This document shows positions 25,978 through 36,201 of a stretch of DNA of 64,000 nucleotides, piece by piece (positions within the stretch are counted from its first letter, which is position 1; each line of letters begins with the position of its first letter). Position numbers and translations under genes: made by a program. Origin of the DNA: an uncultured Serinicoccus sp. (GTDB taxonomy: Bacteria > Actinomycetota > Actinomycetes > Actinomycetales > Dermatophilaceae). The notes below the pieces were generated by a model, which saw only the letters and a list, made by a program, of their open reading frames with translations, was not told where the DNA came from and did no database searches. The stretch is from NCBI RefSeq assembly GCF_947487915.1, contig NZ_CANKYH010000006.1:240199-304198 (forward strand). The letters run 5' to 3'.

Positions 25978-27921
25978 TCAGCCCTCGGCAGCCTCCGACG
26001 CCTCGAGCCACTCGAGCTCCAGCGCCTCCTCCTGGGCGACGAGGTCGGCGTCCTGCGCGCTCAGCCGGCCCAGCTCCTGCGGGTCCGTGGCCGCGGCGGC
26101 CATCTGCTCGTGCAGCCGCGACTGCTGCGTGTGCAGCCGGTCGAGCGCCTTCTCGACCCGCGCCAACGTCTTGCGCGCCTCCCGGACCTGCGCCGGCGAG
26201 TATGCCGACGCCCCGGCGCCCGTGGCTCCGGCACCCGTGACCGCCCCGGCGGCACCGTTCGCGCCACCTCCCGCAGCGCCCCCCGCGGAACCACCGCGCC
26301 CGCGAGCCGCGCCGGCGGAGCCGCCGGACGGCATACCCGCGACACCACCACCTCGCCCGCCGGCGCCCCGCACGGCGCCCCGGGAGCGCTCGCGGCGCAG
26401 CCGGAGGTACTCCTCCACCCCACCGGGCAGGTCCCGCAGCGAGCCGTCGCCGAGCAGCGCCACCTGCCGGTCGGTCATGCGCTCCAGCAGGTAGCGGTCG
26501 TGCGAGACGACGAGCAGCGTCCCGGCCCAGCCGTCGAGCACGTCCTCCATCGCGGTGAGCGTGTCGATGTCGAGGTCGTTGGTCGGCTCGTCGAGCAGCA
26601 GGACGTTGGGCTCGTCCATGAGCAGCCGGACGAACTGCAGCCGCCGCCGCTCCCCGCCGGACAGGTCGCCGACCCGCGACTGCTGGCGCCCGCCGGAGAA
26701 GCCGAGCCGCTTGGCCAGCGAGCTCGCCGAGACCTCCTTGCCGCCGATGACGGTGAACGAGCGCACCTCGGTGATGGCGTCAATGACGCTCCACCCGGCC
26801 ACCCGGTCCAGCTCGCGCAGCTCCTGCGTGAGGCAGGCCATGCGCACGGTCTTGCCGGTCTTGAGCTTGCCGGCGACGAGCGGGTGCTCCCCCTGCAGCA
26901 CGCGCAGCAGCGTCGACTTGCCGGCCCCGTTGACGCCGACCACCCCGAACCGGTCGCCGGGGCCGATCCGCCAGGTCACCTCGGTCAGCAGGTCTCGCTC
27001 GCCCACCCGGATCGTGGCACCCAGCAGGTCGAGGACGTCCTTGCCGAGCCTCGTCGTGGCGAAGCGGACGAGCTCGACGCTGTCCCGTGGCGGCGGCTCG
27101 CCCTCGATGAGCTCGGTCGCGGCGTCGATGCGGAACTTCGGCTTGCTCGTCCGCGCCGGCGCCCCCCGCCGCAGCCAGGCCAGCTCCTTGCGGGCGAGGT
27201 TGGCGCGGCGCTCCTCGGTCACCCGCGCGATGCGCTGCCGCTCGACCTTGGCGAGCACGTAGGCCGCGTAGCCGCCCTCGTAGACGTGGACCTCGCCGTC
27301 GGACACCTCCCAGGTCAGGGTGGACACGGCGTCGAGGAACCACCGGTCGTGGGTGACGACGACCAGCGCGTTGCCGGGCTGCGGCCTGCGGCCCGAGAGG
27401 TATGCCGCGAGCCACGCGACCCCCTCGACGTCCAGGTGGTTGGTGGGCTCGTCGAGGACGAGCAGGTCCGGGTCGGCGACGAGCAGCGAGGCCAGGGCGA
27501 GGCGGCGCCGCTCGCCGCCCGAGAGCGGCCCGACGACGGCGTCCCACCCGCCGACGGCCGGCGCGTCGGTGCCGCCGAGCAGCCCCTCGAGCACCTCCCG
27601 CACCCGGGCGTCCCCCGCCCACTCGTGCTCGTCCAGGTCGCCCAGCACGACCTCGCGCACGGTGGCCTCCGGGGCGAGCACGTCGGTCTGGCTGAGCATG
27701 CCGACGGTGACGTCCCCGGTCCGGATGACCCGACCGGCGTCGAGGGAGCGCCGCCCGGTGAGGACCGACAGCAGCGAGGTCTTGCCCCCTCCGTTGCGGC
27801 CGACCACGCCGATCCGGTCACCGTCGAGCACCCCGACGGACACCTGGTCCAGCAGCACCTGGGTGCCGGCGAGCAGGTGCGCGCGGTCGAGGGTGACGAG
27901 GCTGGCGCGGGCCGGCGCCAT
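25978..27921 (-). CDS. ABC-F family ATPase (Uup-like)
   Basis: A 647-residue ABC-F protein with two ATP-binding cassettes and no membrane domain; such proteins act on ribosomes in translation or antibiotic protection. Cassette 1 has Walker [10 protein letters not shown] (about 40), signature LSGGE and DEPTNHLD. Cassette 2 has GVNGAGKST (about 345), LSGGERRRL and DEPTNDLD. The intercassette linker is basic. After an Ala/Gly-rich stretch (about 525-580) a C-terminal coiled coil (about 585-640) matches the Uup/EttA-type DNA- or ribosome-binding tail. It overlaps ispE by one base (TGATG). Mycobacteria carry a similar gene near ispE. Substrate specificity cannot be inferred. Confidence 0.93.
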   Translation of the reverse strand: MAPARASLVTLDRAHLLAGTQVLLDQVSVGVLDGDRIGVVGRNGGGKTSLLSVLTGRRSLDAGRVIRTGDVTVGMLSQTDVLAPEATVREVVLGDLDEHEWAGDARVREVLEGLLGGTDAPAVGGWDAVVGPLSGGERRRLALASLLVADPDLLVLDEPTNHLDVEGVAWLAAYLSGRRPQPGNALVVVTHDRWFLDAVSTLTWEVSDGEVHVYEGGYAAYVLAKVERQRIARVTEERRANLARKELAWLRRGAPARTSKPKFRIDAATELIEGEPPPRDSVELVRFATTRLGKDVLDLLGATIRVGERDLLTEVTWRIGPGDRFGVVGVNGAGKSTLLRVLQGEHPLVAGKLKTGKTVRMACLTQELRELDRVAGWSVIDAITEVRSFTVIGGKEVSASSLAKRLGFSGGRQQSRVGDLSGGERRRLQFVRLLMDEPNVLLLDEPTNDLDIDTLTAMEDVLDGWAGTLLVVSHDRYLLERMTDRQVALLGDGSLRDLPGGVEEYLRLRRERSRGAVRGAGGRGGGVAGMPSGGSAGAARGRGGSAGGAAGGGANGAAGAVTGAGATGAGASAYSPAQVREARKTLARVEKALDRLHTQQSRLHEQMAAAATDPQELGRLSAQDADLVAQEEALELEWLEASEAAEG

Positions 27922-28934
27922 CAGCCGACCACCGGGCCCAGCGGCCCGGGGCGGTCGGGGTCGCTGCGCGGGCGGGTCGGCTCGGGCCCGGGGCGGTGGT
28001 GGACGATCTGGGCCCCGGGCACCGGGCCGACGGCACGCACGATGTCGCCGGTGGGCCCGTTGGCGGCCAGCCCCACCGACAGGTCGATGGCCTCGGTCTG
28101 GGAGCCGACGAGGAAGGCGACCGTCGGTCCGGAGCCGGAGACCAGCGCGCCGCGGGCGCCCAGGTCCAGCCCGGTGGCCAGCGCCTCGGCCAGCGCCGGC
28201 TGCAGCGAGACGGCCGCCTCCTGGAGGTCGTTGCGCAGCGCGTCGGCGACCTCGTCGGTGTCCATGCGGCGCAGCGCGGTCATGAGCGCGCCGGACGGCT
28301 CCGGCGCCGGCGCCTCGACCCCGGCCTCGGCGCGGAGGCGGTCGCACTCGGCATACACCTCGGGGGTGGACAGCGAGAGCCCCTCCCCCGCCCAGAGCAC
28401 CCAGTGCAGCTCGCCGCGGGCGAGCACGGGGGTGATCTGCTCCCCGCGGCCGCTGCCGATCGCGGTACCGCCGTGCAGCAGGAACGGGATGTCCGAGCCC
28501 AGGCTGGCGGCGACGAGCTCGAGCAGGTCGTTCTCGAAGTGGTCCAGTCCCCACAGCTCCCGGCAGGCGACGAGGGCCGCCGCGGCATCCGCGCTGCCGC
28601 CCGCCATGCCCCCGGCCACCGGGATGTGCTTGTCGATGTCGATGCGCACCGGGTCGACCTTGGCCCGGCGGCCCCGGCGCTTGGCCAGCGTCTTGGCCGC
28701 GACCAGGGCCAGGTTGCTCTCGTCGGTCGGCACCCGCTCGCCCCAGGGTCCGGTGACGTGCACCGACCAGCGCTCGGCGGGCTGCACGGTCACGGTGTCG
28801 TAGAGGCTCACGGCGTGGTAGATCGTCGAGAGCTCGTGGTAGCCGTCCTCACGCAGCGGCCCGACCGAGAGCCCGAGGTTGATCTTGCCGGGCACCCGGA
28901 CGGTGACGGAGTGCGCCTGGGTGCCCGTGGTCAT
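27921..28934 (-). CDS. ispE: 4-diphosphocytidyl-2-C-methyl-D-erythritol kinase
   Basis: A 337-residue GHMP kinase that phosphorylates CDP-methylerythritol in the non-mevalonate isoprenoid pathway. VRVPGKINLGLSVGPLREDG is the N-terminal motif. The ATP loop PVAGGMAGGSADAAAAL lies near residues 105-121, and VSGSGPTVAFLVG near 262. The C-terminus carries a Pro/Arg-rich extension of about 30 residues beyond the usual end. It overlaps the downstream ABC-F gene by one base. The start is supported by TAGGGT 6 nt upstream. rsmA precedes it by 43 bp, the normal actinobacterial order. Confidence 0.96.
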   Translation of the reverse strand: MTTGTQAHSVTVRVPGKINLGLSVGPLREDGYHELSTIYHAVSLYDTVTVQPAERWSVHVTGPWGERVPTDESNLALVAAKTLAKRRGRRAKVDPVRIDIDKHIPVAGGMAGGSADAAAALVACRELWGLDHFENDLLELVAASLGSDIPFLLHGGTAIGSGRGEQITPVLARGELHWVLWAGEGLSLSTPEVYAECDRLRAEAGVEAPAPEPSGALMTALRRMDTDEVADALRNDLQEAAVSLQPALAEALATGLDLGARGALVSGSGPTVAFLVGSQTEAIDLSVGLAANGPTGDIVRAVGPVPGAQIVHHRPGPEPTRPRSDPDRPGPLGPVVG

Positions 28935-28940
28935 GACCTC

Positions 28941-28946
28941 ACCCTA
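28941..28946 (-). promoter_or_regulatory. Leaderless-type -10 for ispE
   Basis: On the minus strand TAGGGT ends 6 nt before the ATG of ispE. It lies in the short gap after rsmA, so ispE may have its own leaderless transcript besides read-through; gaggt just before the ATG is too close for a normal ribosome site. Confidence 0.4.
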
Positions 28947-28977
28947 TGGTGTCGCTCCCCGGGCGGCGCCGCGGGCG

Positions 28978-29892
28978 TCAGCCCGCCGACCCAGGGTCCT
29001 GACCTGCGGCGGCGTCGGCGATGCGGGTGAAGTCCTCCACGGTCAGCACCTCGCCGCGGGCCCGGGGGTCGACCCCGGCCGAGATGAGGTGTGCCTCGGC
29101 CTGCGCCGGGGAACCCGCCCACCCGGCGAGCGCCGCCCGCAGCGTCTTGCGGCGCTGGGCGAAGGCGGCGTCGATGACCGCGAAGACCTGCTCGCGGGTC
29201 GCGACGGAGGCGGGGGGCTCGCGCCGGACCATGCGCACGAGCCCGGAGTCGACGTTGGGCGCCGGCCAGAAGACGTGCCGGCCGATGCGTCCGGCACCGG
29301 TGACGTCGGCATACCACGCGGCCTTGACGCTGGGCACGCCGTAGACCTTGCCACCCGGGCGCGCGGCGAGCCGCTCGGCGACCTCGAGCTGGACCATGAC
29401 GAGGACGGTGCGCAGCGTGGGGACGGTGGCGAGCAGGTGCAGGACGACGGGCACGGCGACGTTGTAGGGCAGGTTGGCGACCAGGGCGGTCGGCTGCGGG
29501 TCGGGCAGCTCGGTGACCCGCAGCGCGTCGGTATGCCGCACCGTCAGCCGGCCGGCGAGGTCCGGGGCGAGGTCGGTCACCGTCCGCGGCAGCTGGGTGG
29601 CGAGCGCCGGGTCGATCTCGAGGGCCGTGACGTGCCGGACCTGCGGCAGCAGGGCCAGGGTGAGCGAGCCCAGGCCGGGGCCCACCTCGAGCACCACGTC
29701 CTCCGGCCCGACCCCGGCGGCGCGCACGATGCGGCGCACGGTGCCCTTGTCGATGACGAAGTTCTGCCCCCAGTGCTTGGTCGGCCGGATGCCCAGCCGG
29801 TCGGCGAGCTCCCGGACCTGCGCCGGCCCGAGGAGCGCTGCTCCCGGCGGGTCGGTCGGTTCGACGTCGGGGTCCGCACTCACGAGCGGCAT
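28978..29892 (-). CDS. rsmA: 16S rRNA dimethyladenosine transferase
   Basis: A 304-residue KsgA/RsmA that dimethylates two adjacent adenosines near the 3' end of 16S rRNA, a late 30S maturation step. Motifs are [18 protein letters not shown] near residue 40, the SAM site [16 protein letters not shown] near 70, and the catalytic [15 protein letters not shown] near 140. The C-terminal helical domain shows [12 protein letters not shown]. Codon usage is native, with two GTATGCC sites. Mycobacteria have rpfB between tatD and ksgA; here tatD ends only 40 bp away, and there is no resuscitation-promoting factor. Confidence 0.96.
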   Translation of the reverse strand: MPLVSADPDVEPTDPPGAALLGPAQVRELADRLGIRPTKHWGQNFVIDKGTVRRIVRAAGVGPEDVVLEVGPGLGSLTLALLPQVRHVTALEIDPALATQLPRTVTDLAPDLAGRLTVRHTDALRVTELPDPQPTALVANLPYNVAVPVVLHLLATVPTLRTVLVMVQLEVAERLAARPGGKVYGVPSVKAAWYADVTGAGRIGRHVFWPAPNVDSGLVRMVRREPPASVATREQVFAVIDAAFAQRRKTLRAALAGWAGSPAQAEAHLISAGVDPRARGEVLTVEDFTRIADAAAGQDPGSAG

Positions 29893-29932
29893 CCTCGCAC
29901 GCGCCCACTCCGCGGAGGGGACGGGTCGAGGC

Positions 29933-30778
29933 TCACCAGGGCCCGTAGACGGCCTCGCTGGTGGCCGAGAGGGCCTCGCACAGCTGCGGCACCGAGGTGT
30001 TGAGCGTGGCGGCCATGGCGCGGACCGTCAGCGGGACGAGGTAGGGAGCGTTGGCCCGCCCCCGGTGCGGCGTCGGCGTGAGGTAGGGCGCGTCGGTCTC
30101 CACGAGCAGGTGCTCCAGCGGGGTCACCGCCAGCGCGTTGCGCAGGCCTTGCGCGTTCTTGAAGGTCACCGTGCCGGCGAAGGAGAGGTAGTAGCCGCGC
30201 CGCACGCACTCCCGTGCCATCTCCATGTCCCCGGAGAAGCAGTGCAGCACGGTCTTCTCCGGTGCGCCCTCCTCGGCGAGGATCCGCAGCACGTCGTCGT
30301 GGGCGTCGCGGTCGTGGATCTGCAGGGCCAGCCCGTGCTCCTTGGCCAGCGCGATGTGCCGGCGGAAGGCGTGGTGCTGCGCCGCCAGGCCCTCGGGACC
30401 GGTGCGGAAGTAGTCCAGCCCGCTCTCGCCGATCACCCGCACGCGCGAGTGCCGCGCGAGCTCGCCGATCTCGTCGATGACGTCGTCGAGGTCTCCGGCG
30501 GCCTCGTGGCCCGGCGCCTCGTTGGGGTGGATCGCCACCCCGCCCAGCACGGCGGGGTGGCCGACCGCGACCTGCGCCGTCCACCGGGCGGCGGCGAGGT
30601 CGCTGCCGATCTGCACCAGCCGGTCCACCCCGACCGCGCGGGCCTGGTCCACGACCTCCTCGAGCGGCTGCACGGCGGCGTCGTCCCGGGAGATGTCGAG
30701 GTGGCAGTGGTTGTCCACCACGGGGATCGGCAACGGGTCCGGAGCCGGCGGCCGCCCGGCCTCGCGGTCGCCGCTCAT
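29933..30778 (-). CDS. TatD family metal-dependent hydrolase/DNase
   Basis: A 281-residue TIM-barrel hydrolase of the TatD family; characterised members are magnesium-dependent 3'-5' exonucleases involved in DNA repair. Metal ligands are DNHCHLD near residues 22-28, [10 protein letters not shown] near 113, HDRDAHDD near 155, HCFSGD near 180 and ETDAPYL near 228. The start at 30778 gives MSGDREAG; longer upstream reading is in the metG region and is rejected. It follows metG by 19 bp and precedes rsmA by 40 bp, the conserved metG-tatD-rsmA order. Confidence 0.94.
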   Translation of the reverse strand: MSGDREAGRPPAPDPLPIPVVDNHCHLDISRDDAAVQPLEEVVDQARAVGVDRLVQIGSDLAAARWTAQVAVGHPAVLGGVAIHPNEAPGHEAAGDLDDVIDEIGELARHSRVRVIGESGLDYFRTGPEGLAAQHHAFRRHIALAKEHGLALQIHDRDAHDDVLRILAEEGAPEKTVLHCFSGDMEMARECVRRGYYLSFAGTVTFKNAQGLRNALAVTPLEHLLVETDAPYLTPTPHRGRANAPYLVPLTVRAMAATLNTSVPQLCEALSATSEAVYGPW

Positions 30779-30797
30779 CGGGCGGTGGTGAGCGACG

Positions 30798-32630
30798 TCA
30801 TACCGCGGCACCCGTCGTGTCCTCCACCAGCCCGAGGCGCGCGCGCTCCTCCTCGACCACCGAGGGGTCGAGCTTGGTGAAGATCGGCGAGGGCTTGGCG
30901 ACCGGCGCACCGACCGCGACCGGGCGGTGCTCCCACCGCGGCGCCGCGGAGTAGTCGCCGGTGATGACCGGGTAGTCCGGCCGCCCCGGGTCGTCGAGGT
31001 CGGCGACGGTCTCCAGGCGGGGCATCGGCTGGAAGTCGCCCTCGCCGCCGAGCGCCTGGTGCACCGCGGTCGAGGAGTGCGGCAGGTAGGGCGAGAGGAG
31101 GGTGTTGAGGTCGACCACCGCCTGCGCCAAGGTATGCAGCACGGTCGCCAGGCGCTCCCGCTGGTCCTCGCCCTTGAGCTTGAACGGCTCGGTGGTGGAG
31201 ACGTAGGCGTTGGCCTCGCCGACCAGGCGCATCGCCTCGGCGAGCGCGGCCTTCTGCTTGTGCGTCGCGATGAGCCGACCGACGGTGTCGAAGCCGGCCG
31301 CCACCTGCTCCAGCAGCGCCCGGTCGACGTCCTCGAGCTCGCCGGGCCGCGGGATCTCACCGAAGTTCTTGGCGATCATCGAGGCGGTCCGGTTGACGAG
31401 GTTGCCCCAGCCGGCGACGAGCTCGGTGTTGGTGCGCTTGACGAACTCCGGCCAGGAGAAGTCGGAGTCGGCCGTCTCCGGCGCGGCGGCGGAGAGGAAG
31501 TAGCGCAGGGCGTCCGGCTGGTAGCGCTCCAGCACGTCCCGCACGTAGATGACGACGCCCCGCGAGGTGGAGAACTGCTTGCCCTCCATGGTGAGGAACT
31601 CGCTGGAGACCACCTCGGTCGGCAGGGCGAGCTCTCCGAACGGCCCGACCTCCCCGCCCTTGCTGCCCCGGCCGTTGTGCGCCAGCAGCTCGGCGGGCCA
31701 GATCTGGGAGTGGAAGGTGATGTTGTCCTTGCCCATGAAGTAGTAGGTCAGCGCGTCGTCGCCGTTCCACCACTCGCGCCAGCGCTCCCCCTGCTCACCG
31801 GGCAGCCGCCGCGCCCACTCGACCGAGGCCGAGAGGTAGCCGATCACCGCGTCGAACCAGACGTAGAGCTTCTTCGTCGGGTTCTGCGCCCAGCCCTCGA
31901 GCGGGATGGTGATGCCCCAGTCGATGTCGCGGGTGATGGGCCGCGGCCGGATCTCGGCGAGGATGTTCTGGGAGAAGCGGATGACGTTGGGCCGCCACAG
32001 GCCGCTGGCCTCCCGGCCGTCGAGCCACTCGCCGAGCGCCTCGGCGAGCGCGGGCAGGTCGAGGAAGAAGTGCTCGGTGTCGCGGAACTCCGGCGTCTCG
32101 CCGTTGATCTTCGAGCGCGGGTCCTGCAGGTCGGCCGGGTCGAGCTGGTTGCCGCAGTTGTCGCACTGGTCGCCGCGCGCCTCGGCATACCCGCAGATGG
32201 GGCAGGTGCCCTCGATGTAGCGGTCCGGCAGGGTGCGGCCGGTCGACGGGCTGATCGCCACCTGCTGGGTCTGCTCCAGCAGGTAGCCGTTGCGCCAGCA
32301 GGCGAGGAACATCTGCTGCACGACCTCGTCGTGGTTCGCCGTGGTGGTGCGGGTGTAGAGGTCGTAGGAGACCCCCAGGGCCGCGAGGTCGGCGGCGATG
32401 AGCGCGTGGTTGGTGTCGATGAACTCCTGCGGGCTCTGCCCCGCCCGGTCCGCCTGCACGAGGATCGGCGTGCCGTGCTCGTCGGAGCCGGACACCATGA
32501 GCACGTCGTGGCCGGCCATCCGCATGTAGCGGCTGAAGACGTCGGAGGGGACGCCGAACCCGGCGACGTGGCCGATGTGGCGCGGGCCGTTGGCGTACGG
32601 CCAGGCGACCGCGGACAGGACATGACTCAT
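30798..32630 (-). CDS. metG: Methionyl-tRNA synthetase
   Basis: A 610-residue class Ia synthetase that charges tRNA-Met. The HIGH motif is GPRHIGH near residue 15. The zinc knuckle reads [18 protein letters not shown] near 142-160. The KMSKS loop is replaced by KQFSTSRG near 355, the FSxSR form found in archaeal/eukaryal-type and many actinobacterial enzymes. The anticodon-binding helical domain ends the protein, and there is no C-terminal EMAP tRNA-binding module. It lacks a Shine-Dalgarno, but TAGACT stands 8 nt before the ATG, suggesting a leaderless metG-tatD-rsmA transcript. Confidence 0.97.
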   Translation of the reverse strand: MSHVLSAVAWPYANGPRHIGHVAGFGVPSDVFSRYMRMAGHDVLMVSGSDEHGTPILVQADRAGQSPQEFIDTNHALIAADLAALGVSYDLYTRTTTANHDEVVQQMFLACWRNGYLLEQTQQVAISPSTGRTLPDRYIEGTCPICGYAEARGDQCDNCGNQLDPADLQDPRSKINGETPEFRDTEHFFLDLPALAEALGEWLDGREASGLWRPNVIRFSQNILAEIRPRPITRDIDWGITIPLEGWAQNPTKKLYVWFDAVIGYLSASVEWARRLPGEQGERWREWWNGDDALTYYFMGKDNITFHSQIWPAELLAHNGRGSKGGEVGPFGELALPTEVVSSEFLTMEGKQFSTSRGVVIYVRDVLERYQPDALRYFLSAAAPETADSDFSWPEFVKRTNTELVAGWGNLVNRTASMIAKNFGEIPRPGELEDVDRALLEQVAAGFDTVGRLIATHKQKAALAEAMRLVGEANAYVSTTEPFKLKGEDQRERLATVLHTLAQAVVDLNTLLSPYLPHSSTAVHQALGGEGDFQPMPRLETVADLDDPGRPDYPVITGDYSAAPRWEHRPVAVGAPVAKPSPIFTKLDPSVVEEERARLGLVEDTTGAAV

Positions 32631-32915
32631 GGGTCACCAGTCTAGGTGCGCCCCGGCCCGCGCCTTCCCTCTCCCGGCGGAGGTGGGGCGCCCGGCACAC
32701 GATCGGCCGGGCGGCCGGTACGCGACCGACGGCCGGCGTTCACGCAGGCCCCATGAGCCCCACCAGGCGCAGACTGCGGAGAAGAGTGCCGAAACCGCCG
32801 TTATATCTCCGTCATCGGTGCAGATCCCCGCAGGTCGGTGCGCCCGTGACGTCTGGGATCCCTGTGACCTGGTTCCGCCCGGTATGCCGTCGCGCGGCTG
32901 CTCAGCCCCGCCGCC
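32631..32915. other. Intergenic region between metG and the anti-sigma-like gene
   Basis: These 285 bp hold the metG -10 (32639-32644), a GTATGCC site (32882-32888) and an unusually AT-rich ttatatct (32801-32808) that could be a promoter element. I see no gene, no T-box features and no convincing terminator. Confidence 0.4.
32639..32644 (-). promoter_or_regulatory. Leaderless-type -10 for metG
   Basis: On the minus strand TAGACT ends 8 nt before the ATG. No ribosome-binding site precedes the codon. Confidence 0.55.
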
Positions 32916-34322
32916 TCAGTCGCCGAGCGGCACGACCTGGACCTCCTCCAGCCCGAGGGGCTCGGGCTCTGGCGAGTCCTCGTCCACCACACCCACGTCG
33001 ACGACCTGCTCCTGCTCGGTCGCCGACAGCTCGGGAAGGCCGAGGAAGGTGACCGGCCGGCCGTCGACGAGGGCGCGCACCCGCACGGAGGTGGCCGCCT
33101 CCCAGCGACCTCCCGCGCCGTCGCCGATGCGGACGGAAGCCTCGTCCGCCGCGGGCTCCCAGCCGCCGACCACGACGAGGGTGCCGCCCGCCACCGGCAC
33201 CACCACGGCCCGCCCGTCCGACAGCTCCTCCTCGACGGACAGGGCCTCGGTGCTCGGCCCCTGGTCCAACCGGAGGAACCCCTGCGGGGTGGAGGTCCAG
33301 GTCACCGGCGGCTCGCCCACGCCGACCTCCGTGGCGTGCGCACGGACGTAGGACGCGATGGGCTGGCGTTCCCCGGCCACGACGACGTCGACCTCGGGCA
33401 CCACCGAATCCGCGCCGATCGAGACCAGGACCTCGTGCCCGGCCAGCTCTGCCGCCGCGCCCTCGACGCCGCCGTCCCCCAGGACGGCCTCCGCCTCCGG
33501 CGGGACCAAGGACACCACCCACGGTGCGGATCCGTCGCCACCGCTCGTCGTACCGGCGCCGCCATGGGCCGGCATGACCTCGATGCGTTCGCCGTCCTCG
33601 GGCCCCCGGACACCCCACAGGCCCGCCCGCTCGTCCAGGAGGACCGTGAAGCGGCGCTCCTCCACCGCGAGCTCCAGGGACGGGACATCGCGTCCATCCA
33701 GGGTGGTGACCGCGCCCTCGGTCATCACGTACAGCTCCGCCGGGTCGCTCGACCCGTTCGCCGCGGTCGCGGCATACCCGATGCTCGTCCCGTCGACCTC
33801 GCTCGCCCCGCCGACGCACAGGCTGCACCGGCCACCCCACGCCACCTGGCCGAGTTCGTCCCCGGTGCGCAGCCAGACGGCCACCGTCAGCCCGTCGGTG
33901 CGGAACACCTGGATCTCTCCCGGCCCGTCCTGCGCCTCGAGCGGCTCGGGCAGGACCTCACCGTCGCGCGAGACGACGAGCTCGGGAGGCTGCTCCCCGT
34001 CCCCCGTCCGCAGCTCGGCGCTCCAGGTGGAGCTTCCCTCACCCGACAGCCCGAAGAGCCGGCCGTCCAGGTCGAGCTCCGACCAGGTGACCTCCGCCGG
34101 GTCGGTGGTGGGGTCCTCGCCGAGCGGCCCGGCCGCCCAGCCGAACCACAGCACCCCCGCCACGGCGAGCGCCGACACGGCCGCTCCGACCCGACGACCA
34201 CGACGGATCGTGCTGCCCCGCCGCACCACGTCGTCGTGCGACACGTGCAGGGGCGGGGTGCCGCCGGCGGCTCGGTCCAGGAGCGCCACGACCTCGTCGA
34301 TGTCGTCGCGGGCCTCAGTCAT
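32916..34322 (-). CDS. Membrane-anchored protein paired with a SigE-family sigma factor
   Basis: A 468-residue single-pass protein. An N-terminal cytoplasmic segment of about 45 residues (DDIDEVVALLDRAAGG, RRGSTIRRGRRVG) precedes one transmembrane helix (AAVSALAVAGVLWFGWAAG, about 47-65). About 400 acidic, beta-rich extracytoplasmic residues follow. It begins 8 bp inside the end of the sigma-factor gene (translational coupling), which makes it a likely anti-sigma or signal-sensing partner. No zinc anti-sigma motif (HxxxCxxC) is visible, so the mechanism is unknown. A CSLC pair lies in the extracellular part near residue 172. The assignment rests on topology and context only. Confidence 0.65.
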   Translation of the reverse strand: MTEARDDIDEVVALLDRAAGGTPPLHVSHDDVVRRGSTIRRGRRVGAAVSALAVAGVLWFGWAAGPLGEDPTTDPAEVTWSELDLDGRLFGLSGEGSSTWSAELRTGDGEQPPELVVSRDGEVLPEPLEAQDGPGEIQVFRTDGLTVAVWLRTGDELGQVAWGGRCSLCVGGASEVDGTSIGYAATAANGSSDPAELYVMTEGAVTTLDGRDVPSLELAVEERRFTVLLDERAGLWGVRGPEDGERIEVMPAHGGAGTTSGGDGSAPWVVSLVPPEAEAVLGDGGVEGAAAELAGHEVLVSIGADSVVPEVDVVVAGERQPIASYVRAHATEVGVGEPPVTWTSTPQGFLRLDQGPSTEALSVEEELSDGRAVVVPVAGGTLVVVGGWEPAADEASVRIGDGAGGRWEAATSVRVRALVDGRPVTFLGLPELSATEQEQVVDVGVVDEDSPEPEPLGLEEVQVVPLGD

Positions 34323-34797
34323 AGGACTCCACTCCCTCCAGCAGCTCGCGCAGCGCGCGGCGACCGTTCATCGCATACTTCTTGACGCTGCCGACGCCCA
34401 CACCGAGCGTGCGCGCCGTCTCGGCCTCGGAGAGGTCGAGGTAGTGGCGCAGGACGACGCACTCGCGCTCACGCCTCGGCAACCGCGCCAGAGCCCGGAC
34501 CAGGTCGACCGACATCGGGTCGTCCGAGGTGGCCCGCTCGGGCACCTCGTCGGTCAGCACCTCACGGCGCCGCTTGCGCCAGCGGTCGGTGTGCAGGTTG
34601 ACGACGATGCGCCGGGTGTATGCCGCAGGGTTCCCGCGACGCACCCGGCCCCACCGGGCGTACGTGCGCGCCAGCGCCTCCTGCACCAGCTCCTCGGCCA
34701 GGTGCGGGTCGCCGGTGAGCATCCAGGCCGCGCTGAGCAGCCGCGGGGAGGCGGAGTCGAAGAACTCCGCGAACTCCTGCTCGTGCGTGGACCGCAT
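34315..34797 (-). CDS. SigE-family (SigE70) ECF RNA polymerase sigma factor
   Basis: A 160-residue group 4 sigma factor. Region 2 shows FAEFFDSASPRLLSAAWML and GDPHLAEELVQEALARTY with the -10-recognition WGRVRRGNPAAYTRR. Region 4 shows ALARLPRRERECVVLRHYLD and SEAETARTLGVGVGSVKKY. This matches the actinobacterial SigE (TIGR02983) subfamily. I chose the ATG at 34797, which has a perfect aggagg Shine-Dalgarno; an upstream in-frame start is rejected. It overlaps the membrane partner by 8 bp. Targets are unknown. Confidence 0.92.
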   Translation of the reverse strand: MRSTHEQEFAEFFDSASPRLLSAAWMLTGDPHLAEELVQEALARTYARWGRVRRGNPAAYTRRIVVNLHTDRWRKRRREVLTDEVPERATSDDPMSVDLVRALARLPRRERECVVLRHYLDLSEAETARTLGVGVGSVKKYAMNGRRALRELLEGVESYD

Positions 34798-34941
34798 ACC
34801 GCCTCCTGCTCGACACCCTGTCATCCCCTCAACGGACCGGGTGGCCCGGACGTGGGGTCGAGGGCGAGAACCGGCTCATGGCGCATACTGGGTCGTGACG
34901 ACGGCTCCCGCCGGGCGCCGCGCGAGTCAGGAGGCCACGAC

Positions 34942-35553
34942 GTGCTCGCTGCCCTCACCGGTGCCGGCCTGTCGGCCGCGGCGGGGCTGAACGCCTACAT
35001 CCCGTTCATCCTCGTCGCGCTCATCGCACGGTTCACCGACGTCATCAACCTCCCGCACCAGTACGCCTGGATCGAGTCCAACTGGGCCATCGGCATCGCC
35101 GCGGTGCTCCTGCTGTCCGAGGTCGTGCTGGACAAAATCGCCATCGTCGACCATGTCAACGACGCGGTCGGCACCTTCGTCCGCCCGGCGACCGGCGGGC
35201 TCATCTTCGCCGCCAGCACGGCCGCCGAGGACTTCGAGCAGGGCTCGAGCTTCATGCAGGACAACCCGTGGGTGGGCGTGCTCCTCGGCATCATCACCGC
35301 CGGCATCGTCCACACCGGCAAGGCCGTCGGCCGGCCCATCGTCAACACGACGACCGGGGGCCTGGGCACGCCGGTGGTCTCCGCCGCCGAGGACGGCGTG
35401 TCGCTGACCCTCTCGTTGGTGGCGATCTTCCTGCCGGTGCTGGTGATCTTCCTGCTGCTGCTCCTGCTGTGGGGCGCCTTCGTCCTGTGGCGCCGCAAGC
35501 GCCGCCGCAAGGCGCACCGCGACCAGCTCATGGCCGACGCCGGCTACAGCTGA
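34942..35553 (+). CDS. DUF4126 family membrane protein
   Basis: A 203-residue integral membrane protein of the DUF4126 family (function unknown). GAGLSAAAGLNAYIPFILVALIARF at the N-terminus, PHQYAWIESNW, and the conserved DHVNDAVGTFVRPATG then AGIVHTGKA are family landmarks. About five hydrophobic segments are seen, ending in a strongly hydrophobic helix (LVIFLLLLLLWGAFVLW) and a basic RRKRRRKAHR tail. The GTG at 34942 has aggagg at 8 nt. It is divergent from the sigma factor, and a CATACT hexamer at 34884-34889 may be its -10. The downstream gap carries a dispersed repeat. Confidence 0.85.
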   Translation: MLAALTGAGLSAAAGLNAYIPFILVALIARFTDVINLPHQYAWIESNWAIGIAAVLLLSEVVLDKIAIVDHVNDAVGTFVRPATGGLIFAASTAAEDFEQGSSFMQDNPWVGVLLGIITAGIVHTGKAVGRPIVNTTTGGLGTPVVSAAEDGVSLTLSLVAIFLPVLVIFLLLLLLWGAFVLWRRKRRRKAHRDQLMADAGYS

Positions 35554-35580
35554 GCGGCGAGGACCGCACGGCCGCCGCGC

Positions 35581-35665
35581 CGGCTGAGGCGTTCAGGTGA
35601 ACGCCTGGGCCGACGACACGCCGACCCCGACCGGCTGAGGCGTTCACGTGAACGCTACGGCCGGG
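35581..35665. repeat. Two-part dispersed repeat element, copy 2
   Basis: cggctgaggcgttca occurs at 35581 and 35632, 51 bp apart, each centred on a palindrome (aggcgttcaggtgaacgcct; gcgttcacgtgaacgc). Read on the other strand, the first unit shares gtgtcgtcggcccaggcgttcac exactly with 5999-6020. It lies between convergent genes and overlaps the 3' end of the downstream one by a few bases. Confidence 0.75.
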
Positions 35666-36083
35666 CCGGGGCCTCGCCGGCGGGCGACTGGACCCGCAGC
35701 AGCGCGGCCGTGAGCCCGCACACGGCCGCCAGCATGATGAGGCCCCCGCCGAGCATGAGGATCGACCCCACGAGGAAGAGCCCGGTCTCGTCGAGCGCAC
35801 TCACCACCCGGGCCCAGGCATACGTGCCGATGACCGACCCCAGCAGGCTCGTGATCGCGGCGATCCCGCCCAGCCCGCGCGCCCGCCGGGCGTTGACCAG
35901 CCATCCGGCAGCCACCCCCAGCACCCCGCCGACGCACGCGACGACCGCCGCCCACAGCATCTCCGCGACGCCGTAGGCGGGCTCCGCGGCGGGCAGCACC
36001 TGCGTGGTGGCGTAGGCCGCGACGAGACCGGCGAGGATGCCGCCCACCAGACCGCCGAGGATCGCCTGCCAGTTGATGGTCAT
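35655..36083 (-). CDS. Hypothetical four-helix membrane protein
   Basis: A 142-residue protein made almost entirely of four hydrophobic helices (about residues 5-28, 40-62, 73-92 and 101-128), with short basic loops (NARRARG). I do not recognise a family beyond resemblance to small TIGR04086-like membrane proteins. The C-terminus ends in AGEAPARP. The ATG at 36083 is preceded by gacaggcag on the minus strand, a weak ribosome site. It lies alone between a repeat element and rsmI. Function unknown. Confidence 0.65.
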   Translation of the reverse strand: MTINWQAILGGLVGGILAGLVAAYATTQVLPAAEPAYGVAEMLWAAVVACVGGVLGVAAGWLVNARRARGLGGIAAITSLLGSVIGTYAWARVVSALDETGLFLVGSILMLGGGLIMLAAVCGLTAALLRVQSPAGEAPARP

Positions 36084-36201
36084 CTGCCTGTCCTCCGTCA
36101 GGGGTGCGCCACCACGGTGCGGCGCCGGGCACAGTCAACCACGCGCCCGCCCCGCCCTCCAGCGTCCTCGCCGGGGTCGACAGGGTTGCCGCGGCGGTCG
36201 G

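Noticed and set aside
30927..32645. A 572-codon plus-strand frame over metG
   Set aside because: It is antisense to metG and consists of repetitive Val/Gly/Asp/Arg composition typical of shadow frames.
32631..32915. T-box leader for metG
   Set aside because: The putative start of the message is at the start codon and no T-box sequence is visible.
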